DNA from: Jatrophihabitans sp.
GTDB lineage: Bacteria; Actinomycetota; Actinomycetes; Mycobacteriales; Jatrophihabitantaceae
Length of the DNA stretch: 12,545 nucleotides
Assembly (NCBI GenBank): GCA_004299665.1
Contig: SCQZ01000491.1
Location: forward strand, 1-12,545
Reading direction: 5' to 3'
Position 1 is the first letter of the stretch. The number at the start of each line of letters is the position of its first letter. The position numbers were made by a program, and so were the translations under genes. Shown one piece after another: positions 1 to 6,700 of the stretch. The notes under the pieces were generated by a model. It searched no databases. It was given only the letters and a program-made list of their open reading frames with translations, and had not been told where the DNA came from.

Positions 1-729
1 CTGGGTCGCGTCCGGGAAGGTCACGACCGCGCTCTGGCTGCCGTCCGCCGCGAAGCGCCGCACCTCGCCGCCGCCGTTGATCGCCACCCAGAGCTGCCCG
101 TCGAGGTCGCGGCAGATCCCGTCGGGCACGCCCGCGCCACGGTGGACGTAGAACGCGCTGCGGCCCGCGAGGGTGCCGTCCGCGGCCACCGCGAAGGTCC
201 ACACCGTCGCGTCGCCGCTGTCCACCCACCACATCCGGGTGCCGTCCTCGGACCAGGCCAGGCCGTTGGGGATCGTGGCGTGGGCGACGGCGACGTGCAC
301 CGATCCGTCCGGGTCGAGCCGGTACAGCCCGCCGGTGCCCCGCTGCGTGGTGTCGTACGGCATGACCCCCGCCCAGAACCGCCCGGACGGGTCGCACTCG
401 GCGTCGTTCATCCGCGACGGCAGGCCCGGATCCGGGGTCGTCGCCACCGCGGTCGCCGTCCCGTCCGGCGCGACCGCGGTGAACCCGGTGCCCACGGCGG
501 CGAGCCACCCGCCGCCCGCGACCGAGGCCACCGCGCCGACCGGCCCGGCGGTCGGGTAGGTCGCGATCACCGACAGCCGCGAGCCGTCCCAGGCCGCGCG
601 CCGGAAGGTGTCGTGGATGATGTCCACCCACAGGAACTCGCCCCGCTCGCCGTCCCAGCGCGGCCCCTCGCACAGCTCGCAGGAGACGTCAGTGACCGGA
701 ACTGCCTGATAGGTCCGCACCGTCCCCAT
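1..729 (-). CDS. SMP-30/gluconolactonase/LRE family protein, partial (3' end beyond window)
   Basis: A six-bladed beta-propeller metal-dependent lactonase-type enzyme; family members hydrolyse sugar lactones or related esters in the cytoplasm, but the substrate here cannot be told. The visible 243 residues start at the ATG at 729 and run off the left edge still open. Seen: the N-terminal CEGPRWDG block with Glu21 as the usual metal ligand, the SRMNDAECDPSGRFWAG block (residues 105-121) holding the Arg/Asn substrate-binding residues, PNGLAWS with Asn155, and VPDGIC with Asp203, the other two expected metal ligands. The catalytic set therefore looks complete. Family length is about 280-300 residues, so roughly 40-60 residues are missing. 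The start overlaps the end of the upstream acetyltransferase gene by 41 bases, with a weak G-rich ribosome site (GGGGCAGG) before it; a GTG at 720 is an alternative. The overlap suggests co-transcription and translational coupling. Confidence 0.9.
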   Translation of the reverse strand, partial: MGTVRTYQAVPVTDVSCELCEGPRWDGERGEFLWVDIIHDTFRRAAWDGSRLSVIATYPTAGPVGAVASVAGGGWLAAVGTGFTAVAPDGTATAVATTPDPGLPSRMNDAECDPSGRFWAGVMPYDTTQRGTGGLYRLDPDGSVHVAVAHATIPNGLAWSEDGTRMWWVDSGDATVWTFAVAADGTLAGRSAFYVHRGAGVPDGICRDLDGQLWVAINGGGEVRRFAADGSQSAVVTFPDATQ

Positions 730-1168
730 CCTGCCCCGCCGCCCGCGCCATCGGAACGTGCGCGATCCCGTCGTCGAGGAACTCCGGCCCGGTGACGGCG
801 AACCCGAAGCGCTCGTACCAGCCCTGCAGGTAGCTCTGCGCGTCCAGCACCACCTCCGCGGCGCCGGCCAGGTGCAGGGCGTGGCGTAGCAGGGCCTCGG
901 CGTGCCCGCGGCGGCGGTGGGCGGCGGCGGTCGCGACCCGGCCGATCCGGGCCCGGCCGGGTGCGTCCCACAGCAGCCGCGTCGTCGCGATCACCTCGCC
1001 GTCCGCCTCGATCCACAACTGCACCGCCCCCGCCTCGAGGTCGCGGCCGTCGGCGTCGAGGTAGGCGCACTCCTGCTCGACGACGAAGACGGCCGCCCGC
1101 AGCGCGAGCAGCCGGTACGCCAGGACGGCGTCGAGGGATGCCAGGGGTGCGTCGTGCAGGTCGGCCAT
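689..1168 (-). CDS. elaA: ElaA-family GNAT N-acetyltransferase
   Basis: A 159-residue cytoplasmic acyltransferase of the GNAT fold that would use acetyl-CoA; ElaA substrates are not firmly established. Seen: the ElaA-type N-terminal block LRAAVFVVEQECAYLDADG (residues 23-41), the beta4 segment IGRVAT (75-80) followed by the acetyl-CoA pyrophosphate loop HRRRGHA (84-90), and the C-terminal signature VLDAQSYLQGWYERFGF (107-123) and DDGIAHVPM (132-140), all of which line up with remembered E. coli ElaA. The ATG at 1168 is chosen because homology begins a few residues later; an upstream start at 1294 would run antisense through the FKBP gene and add 42 residues with no family resemblance. There is no Shine-Dalgarno site, so the message may be nearly leaderless. 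The 3' end overlaps the SMP-30 gene start by 41 bases, so the two probably form an operon. The last ~17 residues are low-complexity Gly/Ser/Asp. Confidence 0.9.
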   Translation of the reverse strand: MADLHDAPLASLDAVLAYRLLALRAAVFVVEQECAYLDADGRDLEAGAVQLWIEADGEVIATTRLLWDAPGRARIGRVATAAAHRRRGHAEALLRHALHLAGAAEVVLDAQSYLQGWYERFGFAVTGPEFLDDGIAHVPMARAAGQDGDGADLSGSSGH

Positions 1169-1190
1169 GGCGACAGTGTTGTATGGACGG
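1169..1190. promoter_or_regulatory. Compact bidirectional promoter candidate between elaA and FKBP gene
   Basis: Only 22 bases separate the two divergent start codons and neither has a Shine-Dalgarno site. Rightward, TTGTAT (1179-1184) is followed by six bases and then the FKBP ATG at 1191, the spacing expected of a -10 element for a leaderless message. Leftward, TACAAC (1183 down to 1178) ends nine bases before the ATG at 1168. Neither hexamer is a perfect TANNNT and no clear -35 is present. Promoter function is inferred from position only. Confidence 0.35.
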
Positions 1191-1550
1191 ATGGAGAAAC
1201 CCGTCATCGAGTACCCCGGCGGCGAGCCGCCGACCGACCTGGCCGTCGAGGACATCGTCGTCGGTGAGGGGGCCGAGGCCAAGGCCGGCGACACCGTCGA
1301 GGTCCACTACGTCGGCGTGGAGTTCCACAGCGGCGAGGAGTTCGACGCGTCCTGGAACCGCGGGCAGTCGATCGAGTTCCCGCTGCGTGGCCTGATCCAG
1401 GGCTGGCAGGAGGGCATCCCGGGCATGCGGGTCGGTGGTCGCCGTCAGCTGACGATCCCGCCGCAGAAGGCGTACGGCCCGGCCGGCGGCGGGCACCGGC
1501 TGTCCGGCAAGACGCTGGTCTTCGTGATCGACCTGCTGGGCGTCAAGTAG
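1191..1550 (+). CDS. FKBP-type peptidyl-prolyl cis-trans isomerase
   Basis: A 119-residue single-domain FKBP that catalyses cis-trans isomerisation of X-Pro bonds and helps protein folding. It has no signal peptide or membrane segment, so it is cytosolic. The active-site residues of human FKBP12 are all recognisable: Tyr40 (VHYVG), Phe51-Asp52 (EFDASW), Phe63, the GLIQGWQEG block with Ile69 and Trp72, and Tyr95 in KAYGPAG, then the closing strand TLVFVIDLL (108-116). No flap insertion is present, so a SlyD-type chaperone is unlikely. The ATG at 1191 is preferred over the one at 1167 because the upstream eight codons overlap the divergent acetyltransferase start and are not part of the family; translation is probably leaderless. 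It converges on the membrane protein gene with an 18-base gap. It looks like a housekeeping gene unrelated to the injection-system cluster. Confidence 0.93.
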   Translation: MEKPVIEYPGGEPPTDLAVEDIVVGEGAEAKAGDTVEVHYVGVEFHSGEEFDASWNRGQSIEFPLRGLIQGWQEGIPGMRVGGRRQLTIPPQKAYGPAGGGHRLSGKTLVFVIDLLGVK

Positions 1551-1551
1551 C

Positions 1552-1568
1552 GGCGCGATCGCGGCGCC
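1552..1568. terminator. Hairpin between convergent genes, candidate bidirectional terminator
   Basis: GGCGC (1552-1556) pairs perfectly with GCGCC (1564-1568) around a seven-base loop; an overlapping 10-bp palindrome CGCGATCGCG (1554-1563) offers an alternative fold. It fills the whole gap between the FKBP stop and the stop of the leftward membrane protein gene. There is no T tract, as is common for actinobacterial terminators, so the call rests on position and symmetry. Confidence 0.4.
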
Positions 1569-2831
1569 TCAGGGCGCGGGCGTCAGCATCGTCCCGCCGA
1601 GCAGCACCGCGGTGTCGCAGGTGGCCGGCTTCGGCGCGTTCGGCGGCTGCCCGACCGCGCGGCAGGTGACCGACAGGCTCAGCACCCCGCCACCGTTCAC
1701 CACGATCGGCGACACGAAATGGTAGTCCGGCTCGCGGAAGTTCTCCAGGGCCATCGACATCAACGTCGTCCCGTCCTGGGTGAGCGTCGCCGTGCCGAAG
1801 TCGCCCTGCGGGTTCTCGAAGACGAGGTCGGTCAGTTGCAGCGTCTGCTTCGCCGGCACCGCGTAGGCCGCCGACGCCGTCGCGCCCGGGGCGGTCAGCA
1901 CCGACAACCGCGAGGAGAACGGCGCGGACAGCGCCGCGGCCGGGACGGGCTTGCCGCTCGCCACCGCGCCCGCCTGCTGCTGGGCCGCCGCCGCCTGTTG
2001 CTGTGCGGCGACCGCCGCCTGCTTGGCCGCCGCCGCCTGGCTGGACGCCTTGGCCAGCGGGTCCTTGACCGCGTCCTTCGCGGCGGACTTGATCGTCGGC
2101 TTGAGGACGAGGAACCAGAGCGCGGCCAGCAGCGCGATCAGCGCCAGCAGCGCGATCAGCGCCTTGAGCAGCCAGCGTGGCAGGACGGCGTCCTGCACGT
2201 GCGAACCCTCGAGCGAGACGGCCTGGTCCCCGTGCGGGGTGACGATCACGCCGAACGGGTGGGTCTTGGAGGCGCCCCGCCAGATCCGCTTCACGCTGCG
2301 CACGCGCACGTTCGCGAACGCCGCCGTGCCCGGGCCGACCGTCATCGCCTCGGGCGTGACCGTGGCGTCCAGGGCGCTGGTCGGGTCGGTGGTCGCCAGC
2401 AGCACCTGGACCGGCACGTTGCCGCGGTTGTCGATGGCGACCTGGTGCTTGCCGGTCCGGCGGCCGTGGGAGGTGCGCGGGATCAGCTCGGCCGTGGTCT
2501 CCAGGAACGGCAGCACCTCGACGACGCCCTCGGGGACCACCGTGTCCCGGGGGTGCTCGGTGGGCACCACCCGTACCCCGAAGGGCAGTTCGCCGGCGGG
2601 CAGCGCCGGTGAGCGCGGCGGCTTGAAGGCCAAGGTCGCGGTCGTCGAGTCACCCGGGTACAGCGAGATCTCGGCGGGCTCCACGACCGTCCAACCGGCG
2701 GGCGTCCCGACGACCTCCAGCCGGTAGCCCTCGACGAGCTGCCCGTTGTTGCGGATGTGCAGCGGCACCACCGCCTCGCCCCCGGCGTCGAGGCGCACCT
2801 GGGACTGCTCGAGTGTCGCAGTGGTGGTCAT
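1569..2831 (-). CDS. Bitopic membrane protein with Ig-like N-terminus, candidate CIS membrane anchor (CisA-like)
   Basis: A 420-residue protein. Residues 1-110 and about 118-205 form two beta-rich Ig-like/NEW3-type domains (for example PLHIRNNGQLVEGY at 23-36 and VAIDNRGNVPVQVLL at 131-145). A single hydrophobic helix spans about 220-243, followed by a Lys-rich stretch, an Ala/Gln-rich helical linker (about 264-290, two AQQQA units) and a C-terminal beta domain (300-420) with two cysteines (390, 405) that could form a disulfide outside the cell. There is no signal peptide, so the likely topology is N-terminus inside. Streptomyces CIS clusters, as I remember them, encode similar proteins annotated 'hydrolytic protein', and a bitopic protein, CisA, attaches cytoplasmic particles to the membrane; equating this gene with CisA is inference. 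No hydrolase motif is visible. The ATG at 2831 has a candidate -10 element seven bases upstream and no Shine-Dalgarno site; longer in-frame starts would cross the operator region and the divergent regulator. Confidence 0.8.
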   Translation of the reverse strand: MTTTATLEQSQVRLDAGGEAVVPLHIRNNGQLVEGYRLEVVGTPAGWTVVEPAEISLYPGDSTTATLAFKPPRSPALPAGELPFGVRVVPTEHPRDTVVPEGVVEVLPFLETTAELIPRTSHGRRTGKHQVAIDNRGNVPVQVLLATTDPTSALDATVTPEAMTVGPGTAAFANVRVRSVKRIWRGASKTHPFGVIVTPHGDQAVSLEGSHVQDAVLPRWLLKALIALLALIALLAALWFLVLKPTIKSAAKDAVKDPLAKASSQAAAAKQAAVAAQQQAAAAQQQAGAVASGKPVPAAALSAPFSSRLSVLTAPGATASAAYAVPAKQTLQLTDLVFENPQGDFGTATLTQDGTTLMSMALENFREPDYHFVSPIVVNGGGVLSLSVTCRAVGQPPNAPKPATCDTAVLLGGTMLTPAP

Positions 2832-2838
2832 GATCTGA

Positions 2839-2844
2839 AAGCTA
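2839..2844 (-). promoter_or_regulatory. Candidate -10 element for leaderless transcription of the membrane protein gene
   Basis: Read on the minus strand the hexamer is TAGCTT, matching TANNNT, and is followed by seven bases (TCAGATC) and then the ATG. That spacing would put the transcription start at or next to the start codon. No Shine-Dalgarno site is present, which fits. A -35 element is not convincing. Confidence 0.45.
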
Positions 2845-2899
2845 AGGACTCCGGCGCGCCGGCGTGAGCGGTCGCGAGGGACGCCGGGGAGGCAGCACC

Positions 2900-2940
2900 G
2901 CTGCCCGTTGAGTGCACGTTGACTGCACGAAAAGGGCAGC
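2900..2940. promoter_or_regulatory. Candidate operator/promoter: tandem 11-bp repeat inside an inverted repeat
   Basis: GTTGAGTGCAC (2907-2917) and GTTGACTGCAC (2918-2928) abut and differ at one base. They are framed by GCTGCCC (2900-2906) and GGGCAGC (2934-2940), a perfect inverted repeat. A second perfect inverted repeat, GGCAGC-ACC-GCTGCC, lies at 2891-2905. TTGACT (2919-2924) could also be a -35 box for the rightward regulator, although no good -10 follows at 17-18 bases. The element lies roughly midway between the divergent starts at 2831 and 3002, a natural place for the adjacent LuxR-type regulator or another factor to control both genes. Binding is inferred. Confidence 0.45.
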
Positions 2941-3001
2941 CGTCCATGCTGCTCGCAAGGCGCCGGGTGGAGGGCCCGGGCAGGGCGAGCGAGGAGCGCA
3001 G

Positions 3002-3625
3002 ATGGAACGCGTCCCGGTCTACATCCACGCGCAGGACCCGATCTCCGAGGCGGGCGTGTGCAGCGCGCTGCGGCCCCGCCCGGAGCTGCGCGTGGTGCGC
3101 AGCGAGGACATCGGCGAGGCGCGGGTGGCACTGGTCGTCGTCGACAGCGTCGACGAGGAGGCGGTGCGGGTCATGCGCGCCGTGCAGCGGCAGGGACCGT
3201 CGCGGGTGGTGCTCGTCGCCAGCACGCTCGACGACGGGGGGCTGGTCGCCGCGGTCGAGGCGGGCGTCATCGGGCTCGTGCGCCGCAGCGAGGCGACGCC
3301 GGAGCGGCTGGCACGCGTCATCGAGCGGGCCGCCGGCGGCGAGGGCAGCGTCCCGTCGGACCTGCTCGGCCGGTTGCTCACCCAGGTCGGCAGTCTGCAG
3401 CGCCAGGTGCTGGTCCCGCGCGGGCTGACCTTCAGCGGCCTGGCCGCCCGCGAGGTGGAGGTGCTCCGGCTGGTCGCCGACGGTTACGACACCGCCGAGA
3501 TCTCCTCCAAGCTCGGCTACTCCGAGCGGACCGTGAAGACGGTGCTGCACGACGTCAACAGCCGGCTGCAACTGCGCAACCGCTGCCACGCGGTGGCCTA
3601 CGCGGTCCGGGAGGGCCTGATCTGA
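3002..3625 (+). CDS. LuxR/NarL-type response regulator with degenerate receiver
   Basis: A 207-residue DNA-binding regulator. Residues 4-125 form a receiver-like domain. Asp48 in LVVVD sits where the phosphorylated Asp is expected and Ser74/Thr75 where the conserved Ser/Thr lies, but the N-terminal acidic pair is reduced to one Asp (HAQDPIS, Asp12) and the conserved Lys is replaced by Arg (VRRSE, 93-97). Residues 148-207 are a standard LuxR-type helix-turn-helix, with AAREVEVLRLVADGYDTAEI, then LGYSERTVKTVLHDVNSRL (171-189) as the recognition part. Start chosen at the ATG at 3002 with GAGGAG five bases upstream; earlier in-frame starts lie in the operator region. No sensor kinase is adjacent. 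It sits divergent from the membrane protein and upstream of the secreted protein and CIS genes, so it is probably the local regulator of the cluster and may work without phosphorylation. Confidence 0.9.
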   Translation: MERVPVYIHAQDPISEAGVCSALRPRPELRVVRSEDIGEARVALVVVDSVDEEAVRVMRAVQRQGPSRVVLVASTLDDGGLVAAVEAGVIGLVRRSEATPERLARVIERAAGGEGSVPSDLLGRLLTQVGSLQRQVLVPRGLTFSGLAAREVEVLRLVADGYDTAEISSKLGYSERTVKTVLHDVNSRLQLRNRCHAVAYAVREGLI

Positions 3626-3635
3626 GACGGCGCCG

Positions 3636-3662
3636 CTGCCCCATCGGGCGGAGGTGATCACC
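3636..3662. promoter_or_regulatory. Post-regulator hairpin and GGTGATCACC palindrome
   Basis: Just after the regulator stop, GCCC (3638-3641) pairs with GGGC (3646-3649), extendable to six pairs with one T-G wobble, a weak terminator candidate. It is followed by a perfect 10-bp palindrome GGTGATCACC (3653-3662), which could be an operator. The same bases include GGAGGTGATC (3650-3659), a near-perfect complement of the 16S rRNA 3' tail, yet the only start codon at possible spacing is a TTG at 3670. The rest of this 122-base gap, up to the next gene, shows nothing else clear. Confidence 0.3.
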
Positions 3663-3747
3663 CCAAGGGTTGCCCAGGCCCTGCTGGGGCCGCGGGGCGG
3701 GGCGCGCCACGGTGGAGGCCGGGGCTCGGCGACGGGTGGAAGGCGAC

Positions 3748-6700
3748 GTGCGACTGCGCAGGAGACGGCTGCCCGCGCCCGGGGCGATGATGGTCTTCGC
3801 CCTGGGCCTGTCCACGCTGTCCGCGCTCGGCGTACCGGCCTTCGCTCCGGCGCCGCCGTTGCGGACCGCGCCGTCCGCGGGCCCGGGCGCCGCGAGCGTG
3901 GCGTTCACCGACGACGCGGACCGCCTGGCGCAGTACAACCTCGACGGGACGGTGTTCTACGGCGGCAGCCGTCCGGCGCTCGTCGGCAGCCTGCCGCCCG
4001 CGCCGCACGAGGGCGAGGCGTCGGTCTCGGGCGGGTACACCGCGTTCGTGCGCGGCACCGCCGCCGGCAGCGACGTGTACCTGGCGACGCCGTACGCGGC
4101 GCAGCCGCTGCGCATCACGTGCAGTGGCACGTCGTCCCACCCGGTGCCGGCCGTCTCGGTGTCGGCCGTCGCGGTGCCCGGCAGTGCGAACGGCGACCGG
4201 GTCGCGGACCTGGTGACGCTCGCGTGGGCCGACGACGCGCCGGGCGCCGGTAACGACGGGCACTGGAACATCTGGATCACGACCGTCACCGCGTGGGACC
4301 CGGCGCTGGGCACCCGCGCCGGGACCGGGTGCAACTCCGGTGCCACCGTCAGTGCCGTCGTCGCCGCGCCGCACCCGCTCGCCGCCCAGGCGGGCGACAA
4401 CCTGTGGCCGGCCTGGCGCCACTACGTCGACCCGTCCGCGCCGGGCAACCCGACGGTCGGCACGCTGGTGTACGAGAGCACACGGGACAACCCGCTGGGC
4501 GACCTGTACGAGCAGGCCCCGGCCGGTCCGGGGGCGCTGCGCCGCACCGACGGCAGCGCGGGGCACGTCGCGAACACGCAGCCGGCGGTCCTCGACGCGC
4601 CGTACGGGTACGGCGTGACCAGCTACGTCCTGTTCACGACGACGGCCTTCCGCCCCGACGGCTCGCTCGCCTCGATCGCGCCGCCCGCGCCGGACACCGC
4701 GACCGGAGCCTTCACGCTCACGAACACGTGGACGAAGGGGGGGCCGCAGAGCAGCGAGGCCGCCGTGGCGCAGGGCTGCGTCGGCAACGACTGCGGCGCG
4801 TGGGTCGCCTACCGCAGCACCGCGCCGAACGGGTTCGGCGACGTGACGCTCACGCGCGCGACCTACCGGGTCGGCAACCCGCTGCTGCTGGGCGCGGGCC
4901 CGGGCTACCCGGTCACCCGCGGCCCCGCGGTCGCCGAGAGCCATCCCGCGGTGGAGGTGGTGGGCGAGCGGATCGTCGGGGTGCTCGTGACCCGGCGCGC
5001 GATCACCGCCGGGCTGTCGGCGGTCCCGCTGGCCGGCGGCAGCCGCGCCACGCTCGTCGCACCGGCGCCGGACGAGGACGCGGTCGCCTACTCGCCGGAC
5101 GCGGGCAAGATCGCATACAGCGAACTGGTGCTCGACGCCAACCAGCAGCCGGTGTCGCGCCGCATCGTCGTGGCCGGCGCCGACGGCGCCAACCCGGTCG
5201 TGCAGGACTTCGGGCAGGCGGCGGACCGGTCGGGGAGCTACTTCGACTTCGACTCGCAACCGACCTGGTCCCCCGACGGCACGCGGCTGGCCTTCATCCG
5301 CGAGCAGTATTTCCGGGGCGTCACGCAGCAGTACGTCGCGACACCGGCGCAACTGTTCGTCGCGACCGTCGGGTCGAGCACCGCGAACCCCGTGGCGCTC
5401 CCCGGTGCCGGGCGGCTCTACTACGACTCGCACCCCTCCTGGGCGCCGTCCGGCGACCGGATCGTGCTCAGCCGCTCCGCGCTCGCCGACATCTCGCCGA
5501 CGCTGCTGACCGCGCCGAACGGACCCGGCTACACGGTCACCACCACGGTGACCAACAACGGCCTCGCCACCGCCGTCGGCGTGACGGTGACCCTGGCGGT
5601 GGCTGCGGGGGCGACGGTGAGCGGCGCGCCCGGGTCGTGCACCGTGGCCGCGGCCGCCGGCCAGCCGACGACGGTGAGCTGCCCGGTCGGCGACGTCGCG
5701 GCGGGCGCAACCTCCGCGGCGATCTCCTTCCAGGTTGGCACGAGCGCCACCTGCGGGACCCCGACCTACACGATCAACGAGTCCGCCGGGAGCCGGTCGG
5801 CCGACTTCGACCGCACCGACAAGGACGCGAGCGCGTCGGTCTCCTTCGACCTCGGCGTGTGCATCAACCTGGCCACGCTGCCGCCACCCGCACTGACCCC
5901 CGCCACGCCCGCGCTCACCCCGCTGCCCGCGGTCCCACCGGCCGGCGTCGTGACCGGCATCCGCGCGTTCCCCGATCCCGGTGGGCTGACCGGGGAGCCG
6001 TACCTGTGGACCGTCGGCGCCAGCGGCGGCACCGGCGCGCCGCTGCGCAGCGCCGGCGCGGCGGCCGTGGCGGCGGCGGTGCCGGGCGGCGTCCCGGCCT
6101 GGTCCCCCGACGGGCTGCACATCGCGTACGCCGCACTGGGGCAGATCGACCTGGTGACGCTCACCGCGGTCGGTGGCGTCGTGCAGGTGCCCGAGACGGC
6201 CGCGACCCTCACCGCGGTGACCGGCTACGACGGCGACTACGTGTCCGGCACCGGCGGGACGCCGATGCCCAGCCGGGCCGCCCTGAGCGCCGCCACCGAC
6301 CCGGCCTGGACCGCGGACGGCTCCGAGATCGTCTTCGCCGGCCAGCCCGCCGGGCAACCGGACAACAGCGGCATCTACGCGGTCCACCCGGACGGCACCG
6401 GGCTGCGGACCGTGGCGCAAGGCCCGCAGCCGGAGACCGCGCCGAACGTCGAGCCGGTGCGGACACCGCCCAGCGCGGACGTCGCCGTCACCGTCACGGT
6501 GTCGCAGCCGGTCGGCTACGTCGGCGGGCCGATGACCGCGACGATCACCGTGCGCAACCTCGGCCCGCAGGCCGCGCCCGTCACGCTGCAGGCGGGGTTC
6601 ACCGCCGCCCTGCAGCCGAGCGGCACGCCGGCGTGCCTGGCCGGCGGCACGCCGTGCGCCATCGGCACCCTGGCCGCGGGCGGCTCCGCGTCGTTCGTCG

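Noticed and set aside
1960..2045. Short repeated GCC/CTG-rich pattern considered as a tandem DNA repeat
   Set aside because: It is explained by the Ala/Gln-rich helical linker encoded on the minus strand and is not exact at the DNA level.
2912..3001. Earlier start for the LuxR-type regulator
   Set aside because: The extra 30 codons overlap the repeat element and have no receiver homology; ATG at 3002 has a good ribosome site.
2832..3131. 100-codon N-terminal extension of the membrane protein
   Set aside because: It would cross the divergent promoter region and the start of the regulator, and the extra residues are Cys/Arg/Pro-rich without structure.
3748..3850. Tat-type signal peptide on the secreted protein because of the RRRR run
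   Set aside because: The run lacks the FLK-like residues after the twin Arg (RRRLP instead), so a Sec signal is the simpler reading.
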